This document shows, piece by piece, positions 15,537 to 28,984 of a DNA stretch of 64,000 nt; the first letter of the stretch is position 1, and every line of letters begins with the position of its first letter. The DNA is from Panax quinquefolius. Its lineage: Eukaryota > Streptophyta > Magnoliopsida > Apiales > Araliaceae. Position numbers and translations under genes: made by a program. The stretch spans positions 9,758,565-9,822,564 of the forward strand of contig CM035151.1 of assembly GCA_020205615.1 (NCBI GenBank), given 5' to 3'. The notes under the pieces were generated by a model that worked only from the letters and a program-made list of their open reading frames with translations, ran no database searches and was not told the DNA's origin.

Positions 15537-18388
15537 TGACGCCCCAAAATAGGTCCATTCCTTCCAACCCATTCTCGAGTCGCCAAATACATGAATACGA
15601 AAGCAATTACAACTTTAATATTACAACAAGTAAAAGCGTGAGTTTAAATACAAATATTATCTTCAGTATAATATCTATACTTAAATAAATCCTCATCACA
15701 TTTATTGATACACTTTATTTTACAAAAAATGGTGAGGACTACTAAACAACTCTCTCTACAGAACCTTCATTCCATACCCCGACTCGTACTCGCATTTATA
15801 TTCTCGCCTCCGAGAAAAATGGAACAACAAGGAAAAGGGTGAGCTCAACTAGCCCGAAAGAAGAATACTATGACTAAGATAATATACAACAAATTATCGT
15901 TAGTCTCCAACGAGGAAAAATCGATAGAATCTGATAGACAACAAGTTTCGGATCAATATTCGCATTGAAATAATAATTCATAGAAGAGTTACGTAGAGAA
16001 TGAAATCTACTATAATCTATGAATTTAACGGTCCATCATCAATATTTTATCCTCAGTAACATCAATCAATATTCATCTCAAATCAAATATTCATCTTTGC
16101 ACTGGGCCAAAGATATTCATCAATCCATCATGTTCATCTCAACACTGCTCATCTTTGCACTAAAGGCCAAAGATATTCATCGATCGGTCGTATTCATTTA
16201 AAACACTGTTCATCTCTTTGCACTACTGAGGCCAAAGATATTCTTCAGAAATCATTCATCTTTGACTACAGGCCAAAGATATTCATCGATCGGTCGTATG
16301 TTCATTTAAACACATTCATCTTTGAGACTACAGCCAAAGATATTCTTCAGAAATCATTCATCTTTACTGAAGCCAAAGATATTCTTCAGAAATCATTCAT
16401 CTTGCACTACGAGGCCAAAAGATATTCAATACTATCATCATTTAAGATCGAGGATGATGAAAAATATTTTTAAAGAAGCGAATCCGGTGAAACAAAATGA
16501 CAAGGATTAAGGATTAAGGATTAGTACTTTGTTTTATCCATGTCCAACAATACCTCCAAAAATAATCATAGTGGTGTAAAATTCAAGAATGATCAAAACA
16601 TGGATACAATCAAAGCTAGTATCCGAATAGATATTTTGGACGAAAAGAAGAAATTTTATTTTTCGATGAATAGTCTTAGTCATATCGTGAATAAGGTCAG
16701 ATACGTGAATAGTCCGATATCGTGAATAGTAACTCAGACACCAAAAGATAGAAATTCCACAAAAAACATTTTCACGCTTTCATGAATAGTACTCGTGAAT
16801 AGTAAACTCGTGAATAGTAACTTCATGAAAGTAACTCGTGAATAGTAACTCATGAATAGTAAACTCGTGAATAAGAACTCATGAATAGTAACCCCATACG
16901 TGAAAAAGTTCTAAATTTGATAAAACTTGGATCAACATTCAAAGATAATGATATTGAAGAAATAATATCATTCTGAAAAAAAAATAATATCCCTTACCTC
17001 AAAGAATCAATACTTGGAAGGAAAGGTCGGAAGTGATCTTTGAATGAAACTTTTATCTTGAGCAAAGAACTCTCAAGTATCTAAATACTCACAAAATACG
17101 CCAATAATATATAGAGAGAAAGAGAAAACTTTGTTTCGGTGTGATTTCAAATTCTAACTTAAATTTCATTTATAGGAAAATGTTAATTAGCCAAAGGACT
17201 TGACTTCTTTACTTTCGATGGCTTTACTCGCTATTATTGCCACCCACCACATTTGAAATAAAATTCAAGCACATTTTTCACCAACCACAAGTGGGGCCCA
17301 CTCAATTCTAGAATTTTCCACCAAAATCAATTATAAACCTAATTTCGAATCAAACACCTCTTAAAATTCACAACAAATCATTCGTGCATTTTTAACGGTT
17401 CAAAATTTGTGGACATATACTCAACTTATGTATGTATAACATATCCAAAAATTACAACGATCCAAACGGTCGGATTAAAAATTATAACCCCATAATATAT
17501 CTCAAAACCCCCGATTTGATTTTTAATACCTCCAATCCGATAAAATCTTGATAAAACACCTCAACATTAATTCCTTCATTAATAACCACATAAATAAATC
17601 CATCATTTATATTCATATAAAATAAATATTTCCTTATCATATGAATCAATAATTAATTATTCACAAATAATATTACGTAATCACATTTATGACAAACAGA
17701 ATTGCTCCTCTGAAGAAGAGGGCTTTCCAATAAGGATCTCTCTCATCTTGGCGCAATGATTAGGTGACCAAACCTCTCCTGTACGTAACTTTCTAGACAT
17801 CGCCAATAATGTTATCTAATAATATTATTCAAATAATATGAATTATTGATCCGATAATGGGAAATATCGCGTTGACAATTATTGAACAACAATAATATAA
17901 AATATCAACGCAAACAATTATTGAATCAATAAAATAAAATATTGAAGCAAGAACTACCGTGGAAAATTATCGAAAAAGGCCATCTTACGCATTTAATCAA
18001 TAATTCAACAATATGCGATAATACTGGTGTGCCATCGCAAAACCACGCCAGACATCGTATTTTAACCACCGGGTATTCCAATGATTTTAATTCAGAATAA
18101 CTACGCCGTTATTTTTAACCAACTTATATTTGTCGCTTTCTTCATCCAATCGCTTTCCAGTTATGGGGCCCATATACGGGTCGCTGGTCAGTCAGACGAA
18201 TATTCCCGAATATTCCACGACCAAACGAATATTCCCAAACAACAATGAATATTTTATAACCACTTGCTTATTTTGAAATATTTGCAGATTTAACCCTTTA
18301 ACTATCCACATTAATCAAATCAACCCTTACTATTTCAAAATAATAAATAAAGGAAATTTCTTTTTATTTAAAAAATTTCGGTCTTACA
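15537..18388 (-). repeat. 5' LTR of element C
   Basis: 2,852 bp, a direct repeat of 8635-11503. It has the same seven-unit tandem array (about 16090-16430). AT-rich stretches (for example 17560-17676 against 10661-10780) are practically identical between the two LTRs, while GC-containing stretches differ by many short indels. Confidence 0.93.
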
Positions 18389-18393
18389 TAGAT

Positions 18394-20393
18394 GGAGAAA
18401 ATTTTAAAATGACAATTGTTGAAAATTAATATTTTATATCTTTTCTCGATAAAATAATTCATTTAAATATATTATTTTAATAATATATTAACGGTGATAT
18501 TTTTACAACGAAATGGGATATATGAGTATGCGAGGAGGAAGAGTATTTTGTTGCAATAAATGTTTAAAACATGTTAAACATGCGGTGGACCCCATTTATC
18601 GATCGAAATTTGATTATAACTTGTAAAATCGATAGTTTGTGGATTTTGGCCAATTTCCATTTGGAATTTGGAAAAACTTTCTTCCTAAAAGTTGTAGAGA
18701 ATTGAATTTCCTATAAAACTCACGAGATTCGAATTTTCCGATGAAAGAGCTATTTATTATGAATTATTGAAGTTCCGTAGCTCCGAAATAATTGATTTTT
18801 GGAAGTTTTAATTGTTTTATTTAAGAAAAACGATTTTTGCAATCCCACATGTGATATAAATGTGCTGAATTCAGTTGGTCTAAGGTGGGCTTGAATTTGT
18901 TTAATTATATTATTATTTTATTAAATTTTCGCTTTGGTGTTCTAAGCATTTTCCTATAAATAGGGTGCTTAGGTTAGAATTGAAAATCACACCGTAAATC
19001 AAGTTTTCTCTCTATATTATCGAGCGTATTCTTGTGAGTATTTTGAGTATACTTTGAGTATTGCTATCTGATTGTAAGTCCAAGTCATAGCTTTATATCC
19101 TGGTGTTTCTAAATTTAGAAGACTTGATCTTTCGAGGTAAGGAATATTATTTTTTCAGAATGATATTATTTCTTCAATATCATTATCTTGAAATGTTGAT
19201 CTCAAGTTTTATCAAATTTGGAACTTTTTCATGCTTGAGTTATTATTCATGGGTTACTATTCATGAAGTTATTATTCACGAGTTACTATTCATGAGTTAT
19301 TATTCACGAAAGTTCTTATTCACGAGTACTATTATTCATGTAAGCGTGAAGATGTTTTTGTGGAATTTCTATCTTTTGGTGTTTGAGTTCTTATTCACGA
19401 TACTCAGATTATTCACGATACTCTGATTATTCAATCAGAAAAATAAAATTTCTTCTTTTCGTCAAAACATCTATTCGGATACTAACTCGATTGTATCCAT
19501 GTTTTGATCATTCTTGAATTTTACACCACTATGATTATTTTTGAGGTATTTTGGACGTGGATAAAACCAAGTATTTAATCCTTAATCCTTAATCCTTGTC
19601 ATTTTGTTTCATTGGATTCGCTTTTAAAAAATATTTTTCATCATCCTCGGCCTTAAATGATGATATTATGGAATATCTTTGGCCCAGTAGTGCAAAGATG
19701 AATGATTTCTTAAAGAATATCTTTTGCCCGTAGTGCAAAGATGAATGATTTCGAAGAATATCTTTGGCCCGTAGTCTAAAGATGAACAGTGTTTAAATGA
19801 ATATGATTAAGTGATGAATATCTTTGGCCTCAGAGTGCAAAGATGAATATTTGATTCGGATGTATATTGATTGATGTTCTTACAGGATAAAAGATGAGCG
19901 ATGAACTTTTAAATTCATACATGTAAGATAGTAGTTTGCATTCTCTACTTAACTCTTCTAATGAATTATTATTTCATGCGAATATTGATTTAAAATTTGT
20001 TGTCTATCAGATTCTATTATATTTTTCCTGTTGAAGACTAACGATAATTTGTTGTATATATTATCTTAGTCATAATATTCTTTATCGAAGCTAGTTGAGC
20101 TCACCCTTTTCCTTTTTGTTCCATTTTTCTCGGGAGGCGAGAATATAGCGAAAGTACGAAGTCTGGGTATGGAATGAAGGTTTTAGAAAGGATTGTTTAG
20201 TAGTCCTCACCATTTTGTAAAATAATGTATCAATAAATGTGATGAGGATTTATTTGAGTATAGATATTGCTCAGAAGATAATATTTGTATTCAAACTCAC
20301 GCTTTTCTTGTTGTAATAATAAAGTTGTAGTTGTTTTGCATCACGTATATTGACAACCCGAATAGGTGATGTATACCTATTTGGGGGGGCGCG
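18394..20393 (+). repeat. 5' LTR of element A, second part (after insertion C)
   Basis: Continuation of 7851-8634 after element C; the two pieces total 2,784 bp against 2,800 bp for the 3' LTR. It holds the four-unit tandem array at about 19675-19855, the ATGAATAGT-type array near 19230-19340, and a TATA box at 18954. Element C therefore sits upstream of A's core promoter. Confidence 0.92.
18954..18963 (+). promoter_or_regulatory. TATA box of A 5' LTR
   Basis: CTATAAATAG in an AT-rich context, followed by GGTGCTTAGG. The same word at the same LTR position occurs in the A 3' LTR (26516) and B LTRs (31482, one mismatch; 41287). Conservation supports its use as the U3 TATA box. Confidence 0.6.
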
Positions 20394-20398
20394 GTTAA

Positions 20399-20410
20399 TT
20401 GGTATCGAGC
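20399..20410 (+). other. Primer binding site of element A
   Basis: TTGGTATCGAGC begins six bases after the end of the 5' LTR; B has the same word at 32862-32870 and C at 15522-15533. Confidence 0.75.
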
Positions 20411-20585
20411 TTAGGATATGATCTCCTGGCGGAGATCGGGGAATAGAAACTAGGAGGGAGAGACGAGTAAATCCTTCGCGCCAGTGTGTCCTACCTAAGC
20501 TTATTTGTTAGTTGGTCAAGATATAGGGATATTATGTGATATATTGATTTCTTAATTAACCCTTGTTTATAGCGATGATTTGAGA

Positions 20586-21700
20586 ATGTCGATCGAGAAT
20601 ATTAACAATGGAAATGAGACCGTGGAGATGCTGTACTCACCAACGAGGAGAACGGCAACAGTCGGGCAATGTTCCTCCCGTGAACAACACCATCGAAAGC
20701 GAGATGATGAACGAGGGATGTTTAGAAGTTTTTTGCGCTCACGCAAAATCGCATTTGAGGAAACTCGTGTTCAAAATATGAGGAGGAAATGATAGCAATT
20801 CACGGGTTGTCACACAAGCAAGCATTCAAAGAGTTGGGACCACCAGAATTTAAGTGGAAAGCCGATCCGATCATGGCGGAAACATGGGTCAAACAAATTA
20901 CCAAGATATTCGATGTCTTGGGATGCACGGAGGACGAAGGTTCCATTCGCCACCTTTATGTTCCGTGGCGAAGGCGATCATCGGTGGAGTCTCGAAGCGT
21001 ACTCCATCCAAATAAAGACTCAAAGATGTCTTGGGAGACGTTTCAGAGCTATTTAATGACAAATACTTTCCCGAAAGTGTTCGCTATACGAAGGAAGTGG
21101 AGTTCATCGATTGGAACAAAACAACACGACGGTGTCTCAAAGACGAGGCAAAGTTCATAGAGTTATCCGTGTTCAGACCTCATTTGGTGGAGAATGAGGA
21201 ACGATGACGCGGATGTTTCTTAGGTTTGAAACCCAGATACGCCAAGATCTCATTTTCATAAATTTTTCTTTATTCAGATGTTGTAAACAGGCTCAATTAT
21301 TAGAAAGCGAGATAACGAGTACGGCCAACCTGAGGACCACAACCAGGATCAGATCGTAGATAAAGTAGTCAATGTAATAATGATAACTGCGGAGAAAGAA
21401 ATGCAGACGGATGTAAATGGTAACCACTCTGGTGATAATTATGGCCATGAAATGTAAGGTTTAGTCGGAGGAGATTTTAAAAGAGGAGATTTAACAACGA
21501 CTATGTGAAGACGACAGTAGGCTGCAAAAGAATTGGTTCTAAGGGAGGAGAACGACCACCCATTATATGCTACAAATGCGAAAAGAGGGACATATCACCA
21601 AACCGCCCACAACGATTCAAGGTATGCTATAGTTGTGGAAAGGAAGGACATATCGCCGAGATCAGACGCAGAATAAACCTAGTTCAATGGGGACGGTGAC
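20586..21700 (+). pseudogene. Element A gag (frameshifted)
   Basis: Structural protein gene of the retroelement. It begins with an ATG homologous to that of B. The capsid region lies at 20810-21240 (words such as ELGPPEF, DPIMAETWVKQITKIFDV and MSWETF). The nucleocapsid zinc knuckle near 21610-21660 reads CYSCGKEGHIAE, preceded by an ICYKCEK word; the final Cys of the CCHC motif is not in frame. Comparison with B shows frame changes at different places in each copy, so the breaks are not shared ancestral features. Confidence 0.82.
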
Positions 21701-21789
21701 TCAAAAGATCGTCCCGTAAAAGTCAAAGTCAACGATTCCGGAAGAAGCGTTTGTTGGATCGGGTCATAATGCGAGAACCCAAACGAGGT

Positions 21790-24700
21790 GATCACGGTGT
21801 TTATTTATAAATTCTTGCGAAGTTTATACCTTACTTGACACCGGTCATACCCATTCATTTATCTCTCCCGCATGTGCTCAACGCTTAAACTCGACTCAGG
21901 AGAAATTAGACTTTGAATTTATCTGTGGAAACTCCAGCTAGAGAAACTTTCATCACATCCATCGCTTATAAATCTTGTTTGATCTAAGTTGGCACCATTA
22001 CCTTACCCATTGAATTTTATCTCTTTAAAGATACTTGCTTTTGATGTGATTTTAGGGATTGATTGGTTAACTACTCATCACGCCAAAATTGATTGTTTTT
22101 CGTAAGGTTGTTAGTTTTCATATTCCTAACAACCCTGTTATTTAATTCAAGCAACTAAACCATTAAAATCGATCATCATCATATCTAATCATAAAGCTAT
22201 TCGCTTATTAAAAAGCGGATGTCAAGCTTTCTTAGCCCATGTTATGGATTTGAATAAAGACACGCCAAATTTGAATAATATTCCGCTGTTATTAACTTTC
22301 CGACGTATTTCAAGAACTTCCTTGCCCACCCCTTAACGTGAAGTTGAATTCTTTATTGATCTTGAACCTGATAAAGCCCATTTCTAAAACCCCATATCGA
22401 ATGGCTCCTATTGAACTTCGGGAGTTAAAGGTCCAACTACGTGAATTGTTGGACACATCGGTTTTCATAGATCCCAAGACATCTCGGGGGGCTGCTCTGT
22501 TTTATTTGTAAAGAAGAAGAGACGGAGTATGCGACTTTCAGACGACTATCGGGAATTGAACCATGTCACCATCAAGAATAGGTATCCTCACCTCGTATTG
22601 ATGACTTGTTTGACCGATTCAGTAAGGGCACAATTCTTTTCAAAAATCGATCTTCGCTCGGATATCATCACCAAGATTAGAATCGAGGATATTCCAAAGA
22701 TCGCCTTCGTAACTCCCGGTAGATGGGCATTATGAATTCTTAGTCATGTCTTTCGGACTAACTAATGCTCCTGCGGCTTTCATGGATATGATGAACCGAG
22801 TATTCAAGGAATATTTGGATCATTCGTTGTTGTCTTTATTGATGACATCCTCATATATTCCAAAAGCCGTAGAAGATCATGAGCACCATTTGAAGTTGGT
22901 ACTCCAAAGGCTTCGTGAAAACCAACTATATGCCAAATTGAAGAAATGCGAGTTCGCTTCGAGGAAGTAGCATTCCTTGGGCACGCGGTGTCGAAACATG
23001 GAGTATCCGTTGATCCGCCAAGATCAAGCAATACAAAGTTGGAGCAATAGAAGTCGGTTTGATCAAGCACGTAGCTTTTTGGGCTTAAATTTGGTTATTA
23101 TCGGAGATTCGTGGAAGGTTTTCTCTAATCGCTACTCCATTAACTCACTAACTTAAGGATACAAAATTCGTTTCGAGTGAAGAATGCGAGAAAAGTTTCC
23201 AAAAGCTTAAGAGAGACTTATTTTAAGACTTTTCTAACAATACCATCCGGTTCTGGATGGATTTGTTATCTCTGAAATGATGCTTCGAGCAAAGGGTTAG
23301 GATGTGTTCTCATGCAACGTGGGAAAGTCATAGCCTTTATGCCTCGCGACAACTTAAAAAGAGATGAGAGGAATTATCCTACCATGATCTAGAGTCATAA
23401 GCAGATCGTTTTCGCGCTTAAAAATATGGAGGCACTATCTATATGGGGAGAAAGTGGAGATATATTCGCACCATAAAAGCCTTAAATATTTCTTCACTCA
23501 AAAAGAACTCAACACGCGGCAAATGACGTTGGCTCGAGCTATTGAAAGACTACGACCACACTATTCAATACCATCCCGGTAAAGTTTAACGTGGTAGGTG
23601 ACGCATCGAGTAGAAGATCATACGCGGAACGAAAGTGCGATGATGTCAAGTATACGATAGAGCCAACTTTAATAGAAAAGTTAAGGTTGCTTCAAGCCAA
23701 CCAATAGGCCTTGAAATGACGCGTATGAAGAAGAAAGTACAAGAAGGAGCTATTCCTAAGCGAGAATTGATGAAGAAGGAATACTTCGAGTCCACTCTAG
23801 ATTTTTGTGTTCCTAACGACTACGATTTGAAGTACAAGATTATGATGGAGGCACACAATACGCCATTTGCAATCCATCCTCGGAAGTACTAAAATGTATC
23901 GTGATCTTTGACATACATTTTGGTGGAACAATATGAAGAGAGATTGCAAAGTTTATCTCGATGTGTTTAACTTGCTAACGTAAAGGCGGAGCATCTTGTA
24001 CCTAAGGGTCCGTTGCAACCACTTGAGATTCCGGAATGGAAGTAGGAACACATTACTATGGATTTCGTTACGGGTCTTCCTACGGTTTCTCAAGGCATCA
24101 ATGCTATTTGGGTTATTGTTGATAGATTAACCAAAGTCCGCTCATTTCTTGCCGACACGGAGACTTATTCCTTGAACGTCTTGCTAGTATGACGTGAATG
24201 AGATTGTGAGGTTGTATGGCATGCCCTGTATCCATAGTTTTGGATCGTGACCCAAGATTCACTTCAAGATTTTGGGTTAGCTTGCAAAAAGCTATGGACA
24301 CGGATTTGCGATTTAGTTCTAAGATACCATCCCCAAACCAGACGGACAATCAGAGAGGACTATTCAAACTCTTCAAGATCTATTAAGACTCGCGTGTCCT
24401 GACTTCAAGGGTAGTTGGGATAAGTATCTACCATGGTGGAATTCTCCCACAACAATGCTTATCGTGCAAGTATAGGTGTGGCTCCATTCAAGCATTATAT
24501 GGACGAAAATGTCGCTTCCAATATGTTGGGATGAGGTGGGTGAAGCAACATTGTTGGGACCCGAAGTTAAGATGCGATATGACTCACCGAAAAGATCCAA
24601 ATGATTCGGACAACGATATATAAACCAAGACAAGATCGACAAAAGAGTTATGCGGATCTTCATCGAAAGGACGTGGAATTTAATGTGGGGATCATGATTG

Positions 24701-25125
24701 TCATGAGTTGCTCCATGGAAGGGAGTTACAAGATTTGGGAAGAGAGGAAAGCTCAATCCACGATTTATTGGTCCATTTCAAATTCTTCGACCGAAAGTAG
24801 GAAATGTAGCCTATGTATAGAAGCGTTATCTCGAGTATGTCTCGTGTTCATAATGTGTTTCATATATGCTCGTACTTCGTAAATATGTGAAAGACCCGAA
24901 CCACGTTATATGAAGTTAGAACCCGGACGAGATACCAAGACTTAATGTATGAGGAGGTACTGTCAAGATCTTGGATAGGAAGGAGCATATCTACTACGGC
25001 AAAAGCGTCATACCACAAGTTAAAGTTTTGTGGAGGAATCATGCTTATAGAGGAAATGACCGGGAATTGGAAAGCGGAAATGAAAGCGAGGTATCCTCAC
25101 CTTTTCAAACACCAGTACGTACGCC
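21790..25125 (+). pseudogene. Element A pol (protease-RT-RNase H-integrase, frameshifted)
   Basis: Polyprotein for copying and integrating the element. Protease: LLDTG with HSFIS nearby at about 21828-21865. RT: about 22510-23090, with YRELN and FGLTNAP words and the catalytic FIDD at 22835-22846, the Ty3 form of the YxDD box. RNase H: about 23280-23620. Integrase: about 23850-24560, with MDFVTGLP near 24058. A C-terminal segment (24950-25115, VLWRNHA then ARYPHLF) fits the tail of chromoviruses. More than a dozen frame changes and stops interrupt it, so no full-length polyprotein can be read. Confidence 0.85.
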
Positions 25126-25147
25126 AATTTCGAGGACGAAATTTCAC

Positions 25148-25158
25148 AAGGAGGGAGG
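25148..25158 (+). other. Polypurine tract of element A
   Basis: AAGGAGGGAGG immediately before the 3' LTR start TGTAAGACC; a homologous tract precedes the 3' LTRs of C and (degenerate) B. Confidence 0.75.
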
Positions 25159-25159
25159 T

Positions 25160-27959
25160 TGTAAGACCTCAAAATTTTAAATAAAAAGGAATTTCCTTTA
25201 TTTATTATTTTGAAATAGTAAGGGTTGATTTGATTAATGTGGATAGTTAAGGGTTAAATACGCAAATATTTCAAAATAAGCAAGTGGTTATAAAATATTC
25301 ATTATAGTCGGGGAATATTCGTTTGGTCGTGGAATATTCGTAGATCGTTTCGGGAATATTAAATGACGACGACAAGCAAAATGCACGTGTGGGCCCCATA
25401 ACTGAAAAGCGATTGGATGAAGAAAACGACAAATATAAGTTGTTTTTAAATAACGCAGTAGTTGTCAAGCAGATTATCTTGTTGGAATACCCGGTGGTTA
25501 AAACACACTAATACGCGTTGTTGAAAGCAAAAAGCACTGCACCAGATCGCACCAATTATTGATTCTTACGTAAGAAGGCACTACTCAATAATGGTTACTG
25601 TGAATTACCGCTCAAGATTTTATTGAGTTAATAATTCTTTGTGTTGATATTTTATATTGTTGTTGTTTCAATAATTGTCATTACACGGTAGATTTTTCAT
25701 TATCGAAGCAATAATTCATATTATCTGAATAATATTATTAGATAACATTATTGGCAATGTCTAGAAAGTTACGCTTCAAGGAGAGGTTTGGTCACCTAAT
25801 CAATGCTACCAAGAAGAAGAAATTCTTATTGGAAAGCCCCCTCTTTCCTGGGAACTGCCTGGTTGTCAATATTGTGATTCTGTAATATTATTTGTGAATA
25901 ATTAAATTATTGATTTATATGATGAGGAAAATATTGATTTTATGTGGATATAGATGGAGAAAATTTTTAAAATGACAATTGTTGAAAATTAATATTTTAT
26001 CTTTTTCTGATAAAATAATTCATTTAAATATATTATTTTAATAATATATTAACGGTGATATTTTTACAACGAATGTGGGATATATGAGTATGCGAGGAGG
26101 AAGAGTATTTTTTTGTTGCAATAAATGTTTAAAACATGTTAAACATGTTGGTGGACCCCATTTATCGGTGAAATTTGATTATAACTGTAAAATGTAATTG
26201 CTTGTGGATTTTGGTCAATTTCCATTTGGAATTTGGAAAAACTTTCTTCGAAAAGTTGTAGAGAATTGAATTTCCTATAAAAACACGCGAGATTCAATTT
26301 TTCGATGAAAGGGCTATTTATTATGAATTATTGAAGTTCAAGTTCAAAATAATTGATTTTGGAAGTTTTAATTGTTTTATTTAAGAAAAACGATTTTTGC
26401 AATCCCACATGTGATATAAATGTGCTGAATTCAGTTGGTCTAAGGTGGGCTTGAATTTGTTTAATTATATTATTATTTTATTAAATTTTTCTTTTTGGTG
26501 TTCTAAAGCATTTTCCTATAAATAGGGTGCTTGGGTTAGAATTGAAAATCACAATTTAAGCTCAAGTTTTCTCTATATTATCGAAATGTATTCTTGTGAG
26601 TATTTTGAGTATACTTTGAGTATTGCTATACTGAGGTGCAAGTCCAAGTCATAGCCTATATCCGGTGTTTTAGCTAGAAGTACTGATCTTTCGAGGTAAG
26701 GAATATTATTTTTTCGTAATGATATTATTTCTTCAATATCATTATAATTGAAATGTTGATCCGAAGTTTTTATCAAATTTGGAACTTTTTCATGCTCTGG
26801 GGTTACTATTCATGGGTTACTTATTCATGAGTTACTATTCACGAAGTTATTATTCATGAGTTACTTATTCACGAGTTACTATTCACGAGTACTATTCATG
26901 AAGCGTGAAGATGTTTTTGTGGAATTTCTATCTTTTGGTGTTGAGTTACTTATTCACGATACTAAGATTATTCACGATACTTAGATTATTCAATAGAAAA
27001 ATAAAATTTCTTCTTTTCGTCTCAAAACATCTATTCCGGATACTAACTCGATCAGATCCATGTTTTGATCATTCTTGAATTTTACACCACTATGATTATT
27101 TTTGAGGTATTTTTGGACGTGGATAAAACCAAGTACTAATCCTTAATCCTTAATCCTTGTCATTTTGTTTCATTGGATTCGTTTTTTAAAAAAATATTTT
27201 TCATCATCCTCGTCTTAAATGATGATATTATGGAATATCTTTGGCTTTCGTAGGTCAAAAAGATGAATGATTTCTTAAAGAATATCTTTGGCTCTGAGTA
27301 AAAAAGATGAATGATTTTGAAGAATATCTTCGCCCAGTAGTGCAAAGATGAAGCAGTGTTTAAATGAACATAACTAATGATGAATATCTTCGGGCTCAGA
27401 GTGCAAAGATGAATATTTGATTCCAGATGTATATTGATTGATGTTACAGGATAAAAGATAGACGATGAACTTTTAAATTCATACATAGTAAGATAGTAGT
27501 TTGCATTCTCTACTTAACTCTTCTAATGAATTATTATTTCATTGCGAATATTGATTTAAAATTTGTTGTCTATCAGATTCTATTATATTTTTCCTCGTTG
27601 AAGACTAACGATAATTTGTTGTATATTATCTTAGTCATAATATTCTTTCTTCGAGCTAGTTGAGCTCACCCTTTTCCTTTTGTTCCATTTTTCTCGTGAG
27701 GCGAGAATATAGCGAGATGCAAGTCTGGGGTATGGAATGAAGGTTTTAGAAAGGATTGTTTAGTAGTCCTCACCATTTTTGTAAAATAATGTATCAATAA
27801 ATGTGATGAGGATTTATTTGAGTATAGATATTGTCTAGAAGATAATATTTGTATTCAAACTCACAGTTTTACTGTTGTAATAATAAAGTTGTAGTTGTTT
27901 CTGTACCATGTATTGACAACTCAGAATAGGTGATGTATACCTATTTTGGGGGTGTCACA
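25160..27959 (+). repeat. 3' LTR of element A
   Basis: 2,800 bp, from TGTAAGACC to TGTCACA. It is uninterrupted and pairs with the split 5' LTR. It carries a four-unit tandem array (27233-27420) and a TATA box at 26516-26525. It is followed by the GAAGG TSD. Confidence 0.93.
26516..26525 (+). promoter_or_regulatory. TATA box of A 3' LTR
   Basis: CTATAAATAG, same context as in the A 5' LTR. Outward transcription from it would run into element O at 27965 onward. Confidence 0.55.
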
Positions 27960-28028
27960 GAAGGAGTGAAATACCAGACTAAAGGAAGTTGGTATTTGAC
28001 CATCAGTTTGAACTGATTGATTAATATT

Positions 28029-28424
28029 GACCATCTGCAAGCAAACGCTATCTTCGGGTACCTCCGTCTCAAATACAAAGAAGCCAAAGAGAATGCCGAA
28101 GAGAATACCGCCCGAAGGGAGAAAGCCATTCTGAAGTCTGTGTTGGCAAAAGAAAGAAGCAACCTTGACATTGTTCTTCTCAACAATGAATGACTTCGGA
28201 AGGATCTCGACAAGGTCAAAAAAGAGTTGGAGACGATCAAGGCCACACATCGGGTCATCACAGATATAAATGTCGACCTACTTTCGAAGAATGAAATTTT
28301 GACGAAGAAGAATAAAGATCTGACCGAGTCCAATCAGAGCCTGGCGAAGCAAAATAACAATATCCACGCTAAAGAAGCAAGATATATAGCACTTCGTCAA
28401 AAGCTTGAAGAGGAACTCCGATAA
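28029..28424 (+). pseudogene. Antisense coiled-coil frame of element O
   Basis: A plus-strand frame, opposite to O's own direction, is open for 132 codons apart from one TGA near 28190. It is rich in Lys, Glu, Leu and Asn with heptad-like spacing (KDLDKVKKELETIKATHR, LSKNEILTKKNKDL), so a long coiled coil is expected. Similar coiled-coil tails occur in the plant gypsy-type extra ORF that Tat-lineage retrotransposons carry in antisense between pol and the 3' LTR; the assignment is by analogy. Its upstream part was separated from it by the insertion of element A at 7850/27960. Confidence 0.5.
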
Positions 28425-28984
28425 CTTCGCCCTTAGAACTTGGATCTCATCACCGAATCAAGATATTTGTAAGGAGATCCAAGCGAATCTGAAAACTCAC
28501 GAAATGAACGATGAGATCGTCCATATATATGCCAAATGATATGAATCTCGCCAAGTAAAAGGCAAAAAAAGATCGTCATGACAAGGTAGACCTATCTTTT
28601 CTAGATTTTTTTTATTTACGGTGTTCGACAAAGAAGAAGCTCTAAGATGACCTCTCCTTTTACCTTTTAGTTGTAGAACTTTCTCGCAAAAATTTAATTT
28701 TATGTGAACAGTTAATATTAATGAAATATCAACTTCATGCCTTATTACTACGGGTGAACATTTCTTGTCAATAATTCATCATTCATCAACGTGAAAATGC
28801 ACAGTACCTTCTTATCTTAAACTCGTTAATCAATAATCAAGCAAATTATATAACGATTAAGAACAATAATAATATAATCCGAACTCAACACTTGAATAAA
28901 ATAAAGTAATGCATACTTATCGTTACCGAAGTGTGAGATAGATCATGGGTAAGGTGAATTCGGCTGATCCTCCTTGCACCATCA

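Larger units (their letters stand above)
8635..18388 (-). mobile_element. LTR retrotransposon C, deleted relative of A, nested in A's 5' LTR
   Basis: Opposite orientation to A, with TSD TAGAT (8630-8634 and 18389-18393). Its LTRs (8635-11503 and 15537-18388) belong to the same family as those of A and B but are ~70-170 bp longer. The interior is only ~4.03 kb, against ~4.7 kb in A and B. Alignment by eye shows most of the catalytic RT missing (junction near 13300-13440) and much of RNase H missing (near 12990-13130), while gag, zinc knuckle and integrase remnants remain. The element is therefore a deletion derivative that would have depended on a partner for movement, unless the deletions came later. 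Confidence 0.92.
7851..27959 (+). mobile_element. LTR retrotransposon A (Ty3 chromovirus-like), carrying element C in its 5' LTR
   Basis: Inserted into O with the 5-bp TSD GAAGG (7846-7850 and 27960-27964). It begins TGTAAGACCCCG and ends TGTCACA. Without element C it is about 10.35 kb: 5' LTR in two pieces, interior 20394-25159, 3' LTR 25160-27959. Domain order gag, protease, RT, RNase H, integrase is that of Ty3 elements. A C-terminal extension past integrase and a zinc knuckle in gag suggest a chromovirus of the Tekay/Del type. The primer site is TTGGTATCGAGC (near-match to the initiator-Met tRNA type) and the polypurine tract is AAGGAGGGAGG. The reading frame is broken many times, so it is inactive as written. 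Confidence 0.93.

Noticed and set aside
7851..27959. A and C as a single complex element with three or four LTRs formed by recombination
   Set aside because: C has its own TSD (TAGAT) and A's LTR continues seamlessly across it, which fits simple nesting.
27921..28333. Minus-strand open frames of 109-130 codons
   Set aside because: They are the reverse of the charged coiled-coil frame at 28029-28424 (K/E-rich codons read backwards give S/F/L-rich shadows).
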